17,992 nt of DNA. Origin: Lachnospiraceae bacterium. Its GTDB lineage: Bacteria; Bacillota; Clostridia; Lachnospirales; Lachnospiraceae. Of this stretch, positions 1 through 8,154 are shown one piece after another. The notes beneath the pieces were generated by a model, which saw only the letters and a program-made list of their open reading frames with translations, was not told where the DNA came from and made no database searches. The position numbers were made by a program, and so were the translations under genes. Position 1 is the stretch's first letter. The number at the start of each line of letters is the position of its first letter. Where the stretch lies: the NCBI GenBank assembly GCA_030825115.1, contig JAPJQL010000052.1:1-17992 (forward strand), written 5' to 3'.

Positions 1-75
1 CATACTGTTCAATCTTCTATTTTCAAGGTTCGCTTTGTTGTTCTTTGTTGTCTCTATCTCAGCGGCAACTCGTTT

Positions 76-104
76 ATTCTATCACACCGCCAAGCGTTTG
101 TCAA
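76..104 (-). promoter_or_regulatory. Strong promoter, proximal of a tandem pair, probably rRNA operon
   Basis: On the minus strand a perfect -35 TTGACA (99-104) is separated by 17 bp from a -10 TAGAAT (76-81). An A/T-rich tract like an UP element lies just upstream (105-127). Transcription would run off the left end. The predicted leader contains GAACCTTGAAAATAGAAG, which resembles the conserved leader just before 16S rRNA in clostridia. The rRNA assignment is inference, because no rRNA is in the window. Confidence 0.8.
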
Positions 105-166
105 CAACTTTTTTTATTTTTTCAAATCCTTTCAGATTCGACCTCCGCATCACACGGTGGAGCTTT

Positions 167-195
167 ATAATACCATTTCCACCGAAACTTGTCAA
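167..195 (-). promoter_or_regulatory. Strong promoter, distal of a tandem pair, probably rRNA operon
   Basis: On the minus strand a perfect -35 TTGACA (190-195), a 17-bp spacer and a -10 TATTAT (167-172) lie 91 bp upstream of the first promoter and face the same way. An A-rich tract precedes it (about 210-230). Tandem consensus promoters with A-rich upstream DNA are typical of rRNA or tRNA operons. The rest of 1-442 shows no convincing gene. Confidence 0.75.
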
Positions 196-290
196 GGGAA
201 TTTGTGTCTTTTTTTTAAACAATTTTTATATATGCATCACAACCACAAGATATACCCATTTTACTATATATTTCCTATATTTAGTGGGTT

Positions 291-333
291 AAAAAAACTC
301 CACAAATTCTCAGGGCATCCCGAAAATCTGTGG
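291..333 (-). terminator. Rho-independent terminator downstream of cvpA-like gene
   Basis: Read on the minus strand, a hairpin with outer arms CCACA/TGTGG and inner GGG/CCC (300-333, with mismatches) is followed within two bases by a run of seven T (291-297). It lies about 110 bp past the cvpA stop codon and is the only clear terminator after the housekeeping cluster. It also separates the cluster from the tandem promoters, which start a new transcription unit. Confidence 0.7.
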
Positions 334-442
334 AATTGTTTTTATTGTACATATGATATCGTCAATTTGATCCGGATTTTTATTCTCTGCTATAAAAAAA
401 CAACATTCTTATTCTCCAGCAGCAGCTACGATTCAGCCCGGA

Positions 443-1180
443 TCAGCCCAGGCTGTTCAAGATACCGGCAATCAGCCAGTTGAAAATATTGTTCTTATAA
501 AGAAAAAACAGCCACGGTTCTGCCTCAACCTGGTCAAGCACCGCCCGCCCCCAGGCCGTTGCAGAGCAAACCGTTACGAGCAGGCAAAGTATCCAGATAA
601 TCAACAGCCCCTGTACTCCCCCCAAAACCGCACCGGCAATCTGATTCATTCCAGATAGAATTGGAAGCCTTGCCAACAGGTCGAGCCACCTCATCAGCAG
701 CCTGATCCCGATAAAAACCAAAAGAAAAAGCACAATCGAGCATACAACGTTTAATACCATATTGGTCAGAAACGCGCCAATGTAATCCATGAAGGCATCT
801 ACCCCTAACAAACGGTACACTTCATTGTTGTTGTTTTCAATCAATGCCTCTTTCATCTGGTCCGGAAGGTTCAGATGCTCGATCAGCATCCTCTGTCCTG
901 CCGGCATCTGCACTTCCGCCTCCGATATCTCCCCCGCTCCGGCAATCCCCATAAGCCCCCGTTCTACGGCGGCGTGAATCCCTGTATTCTGAAGCAGGAA
1001 ATTTGTCATATACGGCGTTCCCATCCGGACGATCACAAGCGTCGCAATCAGCGCAACCATAGAAACTGCAATCCGCAGAAATCCCCGGTAATGCCCATAC
1101 AACACCATTGCAAGCAAAAATACTGCCGTTCCCACGGAAAGCCAGTGCTTCATAATAAAATCCATGATTATCGACCCCAT
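443..1180 (-). CDS. CvpA family membrane protein
   Basis: A membrane protein of up to 245 residues with about four hydrophobic segments (roughly residues 12-30, 34-55, 135-165 and 180-210), matching the general layout of the CvpA/colicin V production family. In other bacteria this family affects colicin export and envelope stress tolerance, but its biochemical role is unclear. It is the last gene of the leftward cluster. The start is ambiguous. The first ATG (1180) overlaps the HAD gene by 13 bp and has no good ribosome site. An ATG at 1165 lies two bases after the HAD stop, with GGGG about nine bases upstream, and would give 240 residues. Family assignment rests on hydrophobic layout and context, so it is moderate. 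Confidence 0.7.
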   Translation of the reverse strand: MGSIIMDFIMKHWLSVGTAVFLLAMVLYGHYRGFLRIAVSMVALIATLVIVRMGTPYMTNFLLQNTGIHAAVERGLMGIAGAGEISEAEVQMPAGQRMLIEHLNLPDQMKEALIENNNNEVYRLLGVDAFMDYIGAFLTNMVLNVVCSIVLFLLVFIGIRLLMRWLDLLARLPILSGMNQIAGAVLGGVQGLLIIWILCLLVTVCSATAWGRAVLDQVEAEPWLFFLYKNNIFNWLIAGILNSLG

Positions 1181-1998
1181 ACCAGTCTTTCGATTGCGGC
1201 GGCAACCCCGTCTTCATCGTTCGTCAGGGTAACATAATCAGCAATCTCTTTCAAACTGTCTTCTGCATTTCCCATCGCGACGCCAATTCCCGACATCCGA
1301 ATCATTGTAACGTCATTCCCTCCGTCGCCAATCCCCATCGTCTCCTCCGGCCTCAGGCCAAGATGTGCGGCAAGACGCAGGATCGCCTCGCCTTTTGTCG
1401 CTCCCAGGGCATTGATTTCCAGGTTGTTGGAAAATGATGAACTTACGATCACATCTCCCCTGGCATTCAGAGCCTCCCTTGCGCGGGCGCGCTCTTCCAT
1501 GTCGCCAAAGAAATAATTGATCTTTTCTACAGGCTGTCCCAGTTGCCTGACCTGTTCCCGGACGTCCGGCACAGCCATCCTAGTGCTGCGTACCATTTTT
1601 TGGATCAGCGGAGAAATCCCATAGTCTTCCATATGGTCCATAAAACGTTCCTCGCCAAAAGCACGGCCACCCGTGTATACATCATACATAGTGTGGAACT
1701 GTCTCGCCATCAGAAGAATATCCATCGCCAGTTCACACGTCATCTTATGTGCGTCCAGGATGACCTGTCGCTCTACATCTTCTATTATGGCTCCATTTGC
1801 GGTGATCGCATACCGGATTCCGGGAAAATCCCTCAGGAACTCCGGGACACCGCCCCAGATACGTCCCGTGCAGGGCACCACCCAGATTCCCTTTTCGATA
1901 CACGCCTTTAATACGGTTTCGTTTCTATAAGACAGACGCTTCTGGCTGTCCAGAAGCGTTCCGTCTAAATCAAGTGCAATTAATTTTATCTCTGCCAT
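1168..1998 (-). CDS. Cof-type HAD-IIB family hydrolase
   Basis: A 276-residue haloacid-dehalogenase phosphatase of the Cof/YidA type (IIB cap). Motif I is DLDGT, with nucleophile Asp10 and acid/base Asp12. Motif II is Thr44 in CTGR, motif III Lys202, and motif IV GDGGND (Asp225, Asp229). Such enzymes remove phosphate from small metabolites such as sugar phosphates or pyridoxal phosphate; the substrate cannot be read from sequence. The start codon lies three bases after the TPR gene stop and has no clear ribosome site, so translation is probably coupled. Length is normal for the family and all catalytic residues are present. Confidence 0.93.
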   Translation of the reverse strand: MAEIKLIALDLDGTLLDSQKRLSYRNETVLKACIEKGIWVVPCTGRIWGGVPEFLRDFPGIRYAITANGAIIEDVERQVILDAHKMTCELAMDILLMARQFHTMYDVYTGGRAFGEERFMDHMEDYGISPLIQKMVRSTRMAVPDVREQVRQLGQPVEKINYFFGDMEERARAREALNARGDVIVSSSFSNNLEINALGATKGEAILRLAAHLGLRPEETMGIGDGGNDVTMIRMSGIGVAMGNAEDSLKEIADYVTLTNDEDGVAAAIERLVWGR

Positions 1999-2001
1999 AG
2001 T

Positions 2002-4098
2002 TTATATAAAATGCTCTTCCTTTAAGATAAGCAAACCGTCCTTGTCATACTTTGAAGAAAATACTCCGGTGATCAGCTTGCCAAGAGATGGTTTCTCCGC
2101 TCTGTCCGCCGCCTCTTCAATCAGCTCCTCGGCATTGGCCCTGGTCAGCAAAACTCCGTCCTCTTCCATGATTTCAATCCGCTCATACAACGCCAGCATG
2201 CTCTTTCCGGTGATGCTGCAGTCAATCTCGGATGCATATTTGCAGGCGTACTGGGCAAATTCGTCGATATCCATCTCCTCGTCGTCTTCATACTCCTGCT
2301 CGTCTTCTTCGTACCCGTAATCCTCCGGCGCTTCCACGCGCATAGCCGTATCCCTGACAGGGGTGACATGTCTGACCGGCCGGTCATCCGCCTCCGGTAA
2401 AACCGGAGCTGCGTGCGCCGTAAACGCAGATGCATCAGGTGCATCACCGCTGCCAATGCATTCAAACTTGCTTGCCAGCGATACATTTTTTGCATGCAGC
2501 ATCTCCATCTGCTTCGGATTGTCGATCAGAATTACCCGCATTCCGCTGGTGTCCTGCGCCATCAGGATCTCCAGTTCCTTCAACATCTCCGGAGACAGGT
2601 CGCCAGCTTCCTCAACCATCAGGTCTTTGCCCTTAAGTTTCGCTGCACAGGCCAAAATCCCCCGCTTATTCAGCTTGGAACCGCTGATTTTTGCCACCGG
2701 GTTCTTAATGCCGGTCTCCGCCTGAATCTGGCGAAGAGCCTCCGTCGCCATCTCCAGTCCCTTTTCCGGGGTCTTTGCCTCAATCATGAGATGGTTTGCA
2801 ACCTTCGGAAGCTCCACTTCCTCTTCCGGTTCTTCCGCTTCCGCGGCTGCCATCTTGTTGATGTCCGGCAGTATGGTCGTCTCCTGGGACAGGATCTGGG
2901 CACGTTTTAAGTCGCCCAGCACTCTGGTCTTCCCAGCCTCATCCTCATCCTGGACAAACTCTTCCACAGAGAGCTTGGACATCTCTTTTGCAAGATGCTC
3001 CTCCACCTCCGCCTGCTTTACCGCCGCTGCGATCGCTTCCGCCTCGTCATACTCCATATGAGGAGACGGCTCTGCCACAGCCGTCGTAAACAGCTCCGGC
3101 CGTATATCTGCTGTCGTATTCTGAAATGGCTCCTGCCGCATATCTTCCGTTTCCGAAAGCGGCTCACGCCACATGTCTGCTTCCCGGACCGGTTCCGCCG
3201 GCATCACCTGACCGACCGGGACACCTGGCTCCCCGGGCATCACCTGGCTGATCGGGATATCCGACTCCCCATACATCATCTGACTGCCCGGGATATCCGG
3301 CTCCCCGGGCATCACCTCGCTAACCGGGATATCCGGCTCCCCGGACCTCATCCGGCTGACCGAAACATCCGGTTCTTCCGGCGTCTCCCTCTGCACATGG
3401 ACGCGGGACACAGCCGCCGCCTCATCCTCGTCACGATCTGCCACATCATTGAATGACTGCTCCACCGCCCGAAGTTTGGCCTCGTATTTTTCCCGGTTCT
3501 CAACCAGGTCCATCTGATATTTTGTCAGCGGGGCATACTGAAGCTTCAGCTCCATCGCCTTGTCTACATATTTTCCAAGACCGAACATCAGCATGATCTT
3601 GTCACAGGTAGCCACGCAGGCTGCCTCATCACCCGCCTCGTGGTACAGAACGGCAAGCTCATAAAGCCACTTCTCATCCAGTTCCTCCGCCGTATATCCT
3701 TCCAGTGAATGGATCAGCTGCTCTGCCGGCGCGCCTTTCTGCTTCAATATCATATAGCGCAGCAGATGCTGGCGGGGATCATCCACAGCCAGATCACAGA
3801 ACTCCCTGTAATACGCCTCCGCCTCTTCGGTATTTCCTTCCTTCACAGCCAAATCGGTCAGCTTGAACAACAGGCGCTTGCCTATCGGCGCACGTTCAAA
3901 TGCCAGCAGCAGAACGTCCTTTGCATCCTGGTATTCCTCATTTTTCTCGTAAACCTGGGCAACCATCGACAGCAGGTTGGCATTGCGGACCTTTTTCCAG
4001 TCTATGGTGTCCACAATCTTCAGAGCCGTCTCGTAATCTCCTTTGTTCACCAGCTTCCGAAGCTGTTCCACCTTTATGTTAAACTCGTATTTATCCAT
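2002..4098 (-). CDS. TPR protein with degenerate CbbX-like AAA+ module
   Basis: A 698-residue cytoplasmic protein. Residues 1-200 are helical TPR-like repeats. Residues about 205-450 are acidic, low-complexity linker, including five tandem 12-residue units (241-300). Residues about 465-550 resemble the central part of CbbX/CfqX AAA+ ATPases: a Walker-B-like strand ending VEEAG, then a strand MRVILIDNP and the NxxLASKF segment. The last 95 residues look like the AAA+ helical lid. No Walker A motif (GxxGxGKT) is visible; the corresponding place reads KISGSKLNKRG, so ATP binding is doubtful. The ribosome site AAGGAG precedes the ATG. The gene sits between recR and a HAD gene. Function is unknown; a scaffold role is only a guess. 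Confidence 0.75.
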   Translation of the reverse strand: MDKYEFNIKVEQLRKLVNKGDYETALKIVDTIDWKKVRNANLLSMVAQVYEKNEEYQDAKDVLLLAFERAPIGKRLLFKLTDLAVKEGNTEEAEAYYREFCDLAVDDPRQHLLRYMILKQKGAPAEQLIHSLEGYTAEELDEKWLYELAVLYHEAGDEAACVATCDKIMLMFGLGKYVDKAMELKLQYAPLTKYQMDLVENREKYEAKLRAVEQSFNDVADRDEDEAAAVSRVHVQRETPEEPDVSVSRMRSGEPDIPVSEVMPGEPDIPGSQMMYGESDIPISQVMPGEPGVPVGQVMPAEPVREADMWREPLSETEDMRQEPFQNTTADIRPELFTTAVAEPSPHMEYDEAEAIAAAVKQAEVEEHLAKEMSKLSVEEFVQDEDEAGKTRVLGDLKRAQILSQETTILPDINKMAAAEAEEPEEEVELPKVANHLMIEAKTPEKGLEMATEALRQIQAETGIKNPVAKISGSKLNKRGILACAAKLKGKDLMVEEAGDLSPEMLKELEILMAQDTSGMRVILIDNPKQMEMLHAKNVSLASKFECIGSGDAPDASAFTAHAAPVLPEADDRPVRHVTPVRDTAMRVEAPEDYGYEEDEQEYEDDEEMDIDEFAQYACKYASEIDCSITGKSMLALYERIEIMEEDGVLLTRANAEELIEEAADRAEKPSLGKLITGVFSSKYDKDGLLILKEEHFI
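3199..3378 (-). repeat. Five tandem 36-bp units inside the TPR gene
   Basis: Exactly 180 bp encode five consecutive 12-residue units with consensus GEPDIPVSQVMP; the first unit starts EEPDV and a sixth begins AEPV. Divergence between units is moderate, so the array is not freshly duplicated. It forms part of the proline- and glutamate-rich linker between the TPR half and the AAA+-like half. Confidence 0.85.
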
Positions 4099-4132
4099 CT
4101 TCTGAATCTCCTTACACCGGACGTCACACCGG

Positions 4133-4729
4133 TTACAGTTCTATTCGCCCTTCCAAGGCTCTTAACAAAGTTACTTCATCGATATATTCCAAATCGCCGC
4201 CCACGGGCACTCCGCTGGCTATCCTGCTCACCCGGATTCCGGTCGGTTTTATGAGCTTGCTGATATACATCGCCGTAGTCTCGCCTTCCAGGCTGGAATT
4301 GGTCGCAATGATGACCTCTTTCACATCTCCCTGAAGCCGCTGCATCAGCTCTTTCAGCTTGATGTCATTCGGTCCGATGCCCAGCATCGGGGAAATGGCA
4401 CCGTGCAGTACATGATATACCCCGTCGAACTTGCCGGTCTTTTCGTAAGCCGCCAAATCCCTGGTGTTCTCGACAACCATGATCGTGCCATGATCCCTCT
4501 TTTCGCTGCTGCAGATCGGACAAAGCTCCTGGTCCGTCAAGGTAAAGCACTCCTTGCAGTAGCGCACGTTCTGCTTGGCCTGGGTGATCGCCCCGGCAAG
4601 TCCCGCCACCTGCTCCTGCGGCATGTTGATAATATGAAACGCCAGTCTCTGCGCCGATTTCGCGCCTACACCCGGAAGCTTTGCCAACTCTTCGATCAAT
4701 CTTGTAATCTGACTGCTGTAATAATCCAT
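4133..4729 (-). CDS. recR: Recombination mediator RecR
   Basis: A 198-residue protein of the usual RecR length. It has a helix-hairpin-helix region (about 15-33, LPGVGAKSAQRLAFHI), a four-cysteine zinc site (Cys58, Cys61, Cys70, Cys73) and a Toprim domain (about 80-175, with Glu87 and the acidic loop around Glu148-Glu150). RecR works with RecO, and often RecF, to load RecA on SSB-coated single-stranded DNA during gap repair. The ATG lies one base after the ybaB stop, so the two genes are almost certainly co-translated. The ybaB-recR pairing behind dnaX is conserved across bacteria. Confidence 0.97.
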   Translation of the reverse strand: MDYYSSQITRLIEELAKLPGVGAKSAQRLAFHIINMPQEQVAGLAGAITQAKQNVRYCKECFTLTDQELCPICSSEKRDHGTIMVVENTRDLAAYEKTGKFDGVYHVLHGAISPMLGIGPNDIKLKELMQRLQGDVKEVIIATNSSLEGETTAMYISKLIKPTGIRVSRIASGVPVGGDLEYIDEVTLLRALEGRIEL

Positions 4730-4730
4730 C

Positions 4731-5084
4731 TTAGAACGGGAAACCTCCGCCCATACCGCCTAAACCGCCGGTCAGTTTTGCCATAGCCGCGCTGGACTCC
4801 TCTTCCATCTGGCGGAACGCCTGGTTTGTCGCCGCCATGATCAGGTCCTGCAGCATCTCGATATCATCCGGGTCCACGACCTCCTCGGACAGCTTTACGG
4901 AAACCACTTCCTTCTTGCCGGATACCGTCACAGTCACAGCGCCGCCGCCTGCGGATGCGCTGTACTCCTTCTCCTCCAGCTCCTTGTTCGCTTCCTCCAT
5001 CTGGCGCTGCATTCTCTGCGCCTGCTTCATCAAATTGTTCATATTGCCCGGCATTCCTCCCGGGAATCCACCACGTTTTGCCAT
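4731..5084 (-). CDS. YbaB/EbfC family nucleoid-associated protein
   Basis: A 117-residue protein with the family pattern: glycine- and methionine-rich N-terminus (GGFPGGMPGNMNNLMKQAQ), a long coiled helix (about 15-43), a central beta segment (about 47-72) containing GKKEVVSVKL, and a C-terminal helix ending in a glycine-rich tail. YbaB/EbfC forms a dimer that binds DNA with little sequence specificity. AGGAGG six bases before the ATG is a strong ribosome site. It has its own putative promoter in the dnaX-ybaB gap and leads directly into recR. Confidence 0.95.
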   Translation of the reverse strand: MAKRGGFPGGMPGNMNNLMKQAQRMQRQMEEANKELEEKEYSASAGGGAVTVTVSGKKEVVSVKLSEEVVDPDDIEMLQDLIMAATNQAFRQMEEESSAAMAKLTGGLGGMGGGFPF

Positions 5085-5105
5085 GATAATCCTCCTGAAT
5101 TCTTT

Positions 5106-5135
5106 ATACTATATATTATTTTACCCTGCTGTCAA
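5106..5135 (-). promoter_or_regulatory. Putative internal promoter for ybaB-recR
   Basis: In the 64-bp gap between dnaX and ybaB the minus strand has a perfect TTGACA (5130-5135) and overlapping -10 candidates: TATAGT (5108-5113, 16-bp spacer) or TAGTAT (5106-5111, 18-bp spacer). The ybaB ribosome site AGGAGG follows about 15 bases further on. It would let ybaB-recR be expressed apart from pfkA-dnaX. Confidence 0.65.
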
Positions 5136-5148
5136 GTCCCGTCCGGCC

Positions 5149-6816
5149 TCAATCCTCTATGGTAATCTCCATATGGATGGCTTCTTTCAGTTCTTCGTCA
5201 CTGACATAAATCGTATTCAGCCGTTCCCCTGCATGTTTTACCCTTGTTTTCAGATACAGCTTCTTGCCGTATTTTTCTTCTATATAATGTTCCAGCTCTC
5301 CGAGCACCGTCGGACGGCTTCCGATCGCATAATTATCCTGACCGGAAAATACGATGCACAGGCAGCTCTCGCCGCTCGGCTCTACCACGGTATCGCGGAA
5401 ACTCGGACGGATCGCTCCGCCCAGATCCCGTATGATCTTTCCCCACTCATTGCGGATCAGATTCAGGTCCTCCAACTGGGCTTTTGGTATCGTCACCTGC
5501 TGCGGAGGAATCTCCGGTTCTGCCGCAGCCACGCCGTAAGGAGCACCTCCCGGCATCCCCGCGGCAGCGCCCGCTCCCCCGGAAACCGCGGATGACGGCA
5601 TATTGCCTGCGCCTGCCTGCATCTGTGCAAACTGCTGCATCATCTCTGGCTGCAGGGCGATCCCCTCGTCCAGCCGGTCCTCCAGTTCATTCAGCCGCTG
5701 CAAAATGGAGTCGAGGTTTTGCTCCATCTGCGGTTTTGTCAGCTTGATCAGGGCCAGTTCGATCAGGACCCGCTTCTGACTGGCATAGCGCAGCTGGTTG
5801 GAAAGTTCGGAAAATATACGGATGTAACGCATCAGCGTCTCCCCGTCCACCATCTTCGCTTCCTCCCGGAGCTGCCGGATATTGTCCTCGGACATCTCCA
5901 GCATATCCTCCGCATCCTCCGCCGTCTGGATCAGCAGAAGATTCCGCAGATACCAGATAAAATCGGTGACAAACTGCCCCAGCTCCCGTCCCTGGATGAC
6001 CATCTCCTCCAGCTTGTGGATGCACTCTGTCGTCTGTTTGTTTATGACGGCCCGCAGCAGTCCGCTGAATACGGAAGAATCTACAGCCCCCAGCACTTCC
6101 AGCACATTGTCATAGGTCAGCAGCGTGCCGTAGTGGAACGCGACACACTGGTCCAGCAGGCTCAGGGCATCACGGGCAGAACCGTCCGCCGCTTTTGCGA
6201 TATAGGTGAGCGCCTTATCTTCCGCCTGAATCTGCTCTGACGCGGTCAGCTTCTTCAGATGCGCTGTCAGCGTATCGATGGTGATCCGCCTGAAATCATA
6301 TCTCTGGCACCGCGACAGCACCGTGACAGGTATCTTGTGCACTTCCGTCGTCGCCAGGATAAAAATCACATAGGACGGCGGTTCTTCCAGCGTTTTGAGC
6401 AGGGCGTTAAATGCTCCTGTAGAAAGCATATGCACCTCGTCGATGATATAAACCCGGTAGCGCCCCTCTGTAGGCGGGTACTGGACCTGCTCCCTGATTT
6501 CCCGGATATTCTCCACGCCGTTGTTGGACGCCGCATCAATCTCGACCACATTCATGGAACTGCCGGACTGGATGCTGCGGCAGGAATCGCACTCATTGCA
6601 CGGGCTGCCGTCAGACGGATGCTCGCAGTTGACTGCCCTTGCAAAAATCTTGGCGATACTGGTCTTACCGGTTCCTCTCGTCCCGCAGAACAGATAGGCA
6701 TGTCCAACCCGTCCGGAAGAAATCTGGTTCTTTAACGTCTTTACAATATGGTCCTGTCCCTTCACATCCTCAAATGTGGACGGACGCCATTTGCGGTATA
6801 GCGCAGTATATGACAT
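5149..6816 (-). CDS. dnaX: DNA polymerase III subunit gamma/tau
   Basis: A 555-residue clamp-loader ATPase. Visible features are Walker A GTRGTGKT (45-52), a zinc site (Cys64, Cys73, Cys76, Cys79), Walker B IIDEVH (124-129), sensor 1 around LATTE (154-158) and the SRC arginine finger (168-170). A linker rich in glycine, alanine and proline (about 390-440) precedes the C-terminal tau-like domain. It loads the beta clamp and ties polymerase to the helicase. No A-rich frameshift site like that of E. coli was noticed, so separate gamma production is not evident. The ribosome site is AAGGAG, nine bases before the ATG. The start lies 15 bp after the pfkA stop, which suggests co-transcription. Confidence 0.97.
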   Translation of the reverse strand: MSYTALYRKWRPSTFEDVKGQDHIVKTLKNQISSGRVGHAYLFCGTRGTGKTSIAKIFARAVNCEHPSDGSPCNECDSCRSIQSGSSMNVVEIDAASNNGVENIREIREQVQYPPTEGRYRVYIIDEVHMLSTGAFNALLKTLEEPPSYVIFILATTEVHKIPVTVLSRCQRYDFRRITIDTLTAHLKKLTASEQIQAEDKALTYIAKAADGSARDALSLLDQCVAFHYGTLLTYDNVLEVLGAVDSSVFSGLLRAVINKQTTECIHKLEEMVIQGRELGQFVTDFIWYLRNLLLIQTAEDAEDMLEMSEDNIRQLREEAKMVDGETLMRYIRIFSELSNQLRYASQKRVLIELALIKLTKPQMEQNLDSILQRLNELEDRLDEGIALQPEMMQQFAQMQAGAGNMPSSAVSGGAGAAAGMPGGAPYGVAAAEPEIPPQQVTIPKAQLEDLNLIRNEWGKIIRDLGGAIRPSFRDTVVEPSGESCLCIVFSGQDNYAIGSRPTVLGELEHYIEEKYGKKLYLKTRVKHAGERLNTIYVSDEELKEAIHMEITIED

Positions 6817-6831
6817 GTAAGTTAGCTCCTT

Positions 6832-7908
6832 TTACTCATCACCGAAGCTGATGCCAACCATTCTCGCCTCTTCAATCATGGAACAGCCCGGGTCAACGGT
6901 CTTGAGCCGTCCCGCCACTTCCTCCAGCGGAATCTCGCTGATGTCGTTGTTTTTCACTGTCACCATGTAGCCGTATCTGCCCGCCTTGATCAGCCTGGCC
7001 GCCGCTGCTCCCAGTCTGGTGGAAAGCACACGGTCATACGGGCACGGCTCGCCGCCGCGCTGCATATGTCCCGGAACGGTGACGCGGACTTCCTGCCCTG
7101 TCATCTCCGTAATCCTGGCGCCGATCTCGTATGCTACGGACGGATAGATCAGTCCGGTCTTTTTCTTCTCTTTTAATTCTTTCTTGCTCAGGCTTGCATC
7201 TTCCTTGGAAATAGCTCCCTCTGCCACCGCCAGGATAGAAAAACGCTTGCCCTGTCTGGTCCTCTCGCGAATCGCTCCCACCACGGCATTGATGTCGTAT
7301 GGAATCTCCGGAAGAAGGATGATATCCGCGCCGCCGGCAATCCCGGCATGCAGGGTCAGCCACCCCACCTTGTGCCCCATGACCTCCACGATAAATACGC
7401 GTCCGTGGGATGCCGCAGTCGTATGGATACAGTCAATAGCATTTGTCGCAACATTTACGGCGCTCTGGAATCCAAATGTCATATCCGTACCCCAAAGGTC
7501 GTTATCGATGGTCTTTGGCAGGGACACGATGTTTAACCCCTCTTCCCGGAGCAGGTTCGCCGTCTTCTGGCTTCCGTTGCCGCCAAGCACAACCAGGCAT
7601 TCCAGCTTCAGCTTGCGGTATGTGTGCTTCATGGCTTCTACTTTATCCAGCCCGTTCTCATCCGGTGTACGCATCAGCTTGAACGGCTGTCTCGAAGTAC
7701 CGAGAATGGTACCGCCTTTTGTCAGAATTCCCGAAAAATCAGATGGTTTCATGATCTGGTAATCCGCATACATGAGTCCTTTGTATCCATCTTCAAATCC
7801 TACAATCTCTACATCGTCAAACATCTTATAAAGGGACTTCGCTACGCCCCGCATCGTTGCGTTCAGGCTCTGGCAGTCGCCGCCACTGGTTAACATTCCA
7901 ATTCTCAT
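6832..7908 (-). CDS. pfkA: 6-phosphofructokinase
   Basis: A 358-residue PfkA-superfamily enzyme that phosphorylates fructose 6-phosphate to the 1,6-bisphosphate in glycolysis. The N-terminus MRIGMLTSGGD is the nucleotide-binding start. Donor-specificity positions read GGNGS (109-113) and PKTIDND (131-137), with Asp135 as likely catalytic base. Keeping Gly112 rather than Asp favours ATP over pyrophosphate, whereas Lys132 is shared with pyrophosphate enzymes and with a clade of ATP enzymes, so the donor is probable but not certain. I chose the ATG at 7908 because AAAGGG lies about ten bases upstream; an ATG seven codons earlier has no such site. It is the first protein gene after the SRP RNA and has its own promoter. 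Confidence 0.94.
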   Translation of the reverse strand: MRIGMLTSGGDCQSLNATMRGVAKSLYKMFDDVEIVGFEDGYKGLMYADYQIMKPSDFSGILTKGGTILGTSRQPFKLMRTPDENGLDKVEAMKHTYRKLKLECLVVLGGNGSQKTANLLREEGLNIVSLPKTIDNDLWGTDMTFGFQSAVNVATNAIDCIHTTAASHGRVFIVEVMGHKVGWLTLHAGIAGGADIILLPEIPYDINAVVGAIRERTRQGKRFSILAVAEGAISKEDASLSKKELKEKKKTGLIYPSVAYEIGARITEMTGQEVRVTVPGHMQRGGEPCPYDRVLSTRLGAAAARLIKAGRYGYMVTVKNNDISEIPLEEVAGRLKTVDPGCSMIEEARMVGISFGDE

Positions 7909-7967
7909 AGAAGTCACGCCCTTTCTCATCGAAAACTATCATTTGGCTATACTACACCCATTTTGTT

Positions 7968-7997
7968 ATTATAATACAAGCGCGTTCGGTTTGTCCA
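7968..7997 (-). promoter_or_regulatory. Promoter of pfkA-dnaX
   Basis: On the minus strand, TGGACA (7992-7997), an 18-bp spacer and a perfect TATAAT (7968-7973). The start point would be around 7961, leaving a short leader of about 50 bases before the pfkA ATG. Confidence 0.7.
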
Positions 7998-8085
7998 TTG
8001 GTTTATTCCCTTATTTTGCGTCGGTCTTTTGTCATTTTTCTTTATTTTTTCTTACGCCTGATCCGGCGTCCGGATATAATGGAAA

Positions 8086-8118
8086 GAACCGGCTTACATG
8101 TTCCCATGCCGCCGGTTC
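8086..8118 (-). terminator. Hairpin after SRP RNA, possible terminator
   Basis: Perfect 8-bp arms GAACCGGC/GCCGGTTC (8086-8093, 8111-8118) enclose a further CATG/CATG pairing. On the minus strand only TTT follows, so as a Rho-independent terminator it is weak. Its position, about 40 bases past the SRP RNA 3' end and upstream of the pfkA promoter, fits transcript termination or processing. Confidence 0.45.
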
Positions 8119-8154
8119 CTGCCACTCTGCTTTTTTGCAGTTATATTCTTTTAA

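Noticed and set aside
35..483. Two plus-strand open frames near the left end
   Set aside because: They cross the tandem minus-strand promoters and the terminator, have no ribosome sites and give phenylalanine/tyrosine-rich, unprotein-like sequence from AT-rich DNA.
3199..3378. CRISPR-like array
   Set aside because: The units are directly adjacent coding repeats with no spacers.
2413..4254. Several plus-strand frames opposite the TPR gene and recR
   Set aside because: They are shadows created by the GC-rich third positions of the minus-strand genes and lack ribosome sites and recognisable domains.
5149..5700. Programmed frameshift site for a gamma form of DnaX
   Set aside because: No A-AAA-AAG-like slippery heptamer followed by a stem was found in the region scanned.
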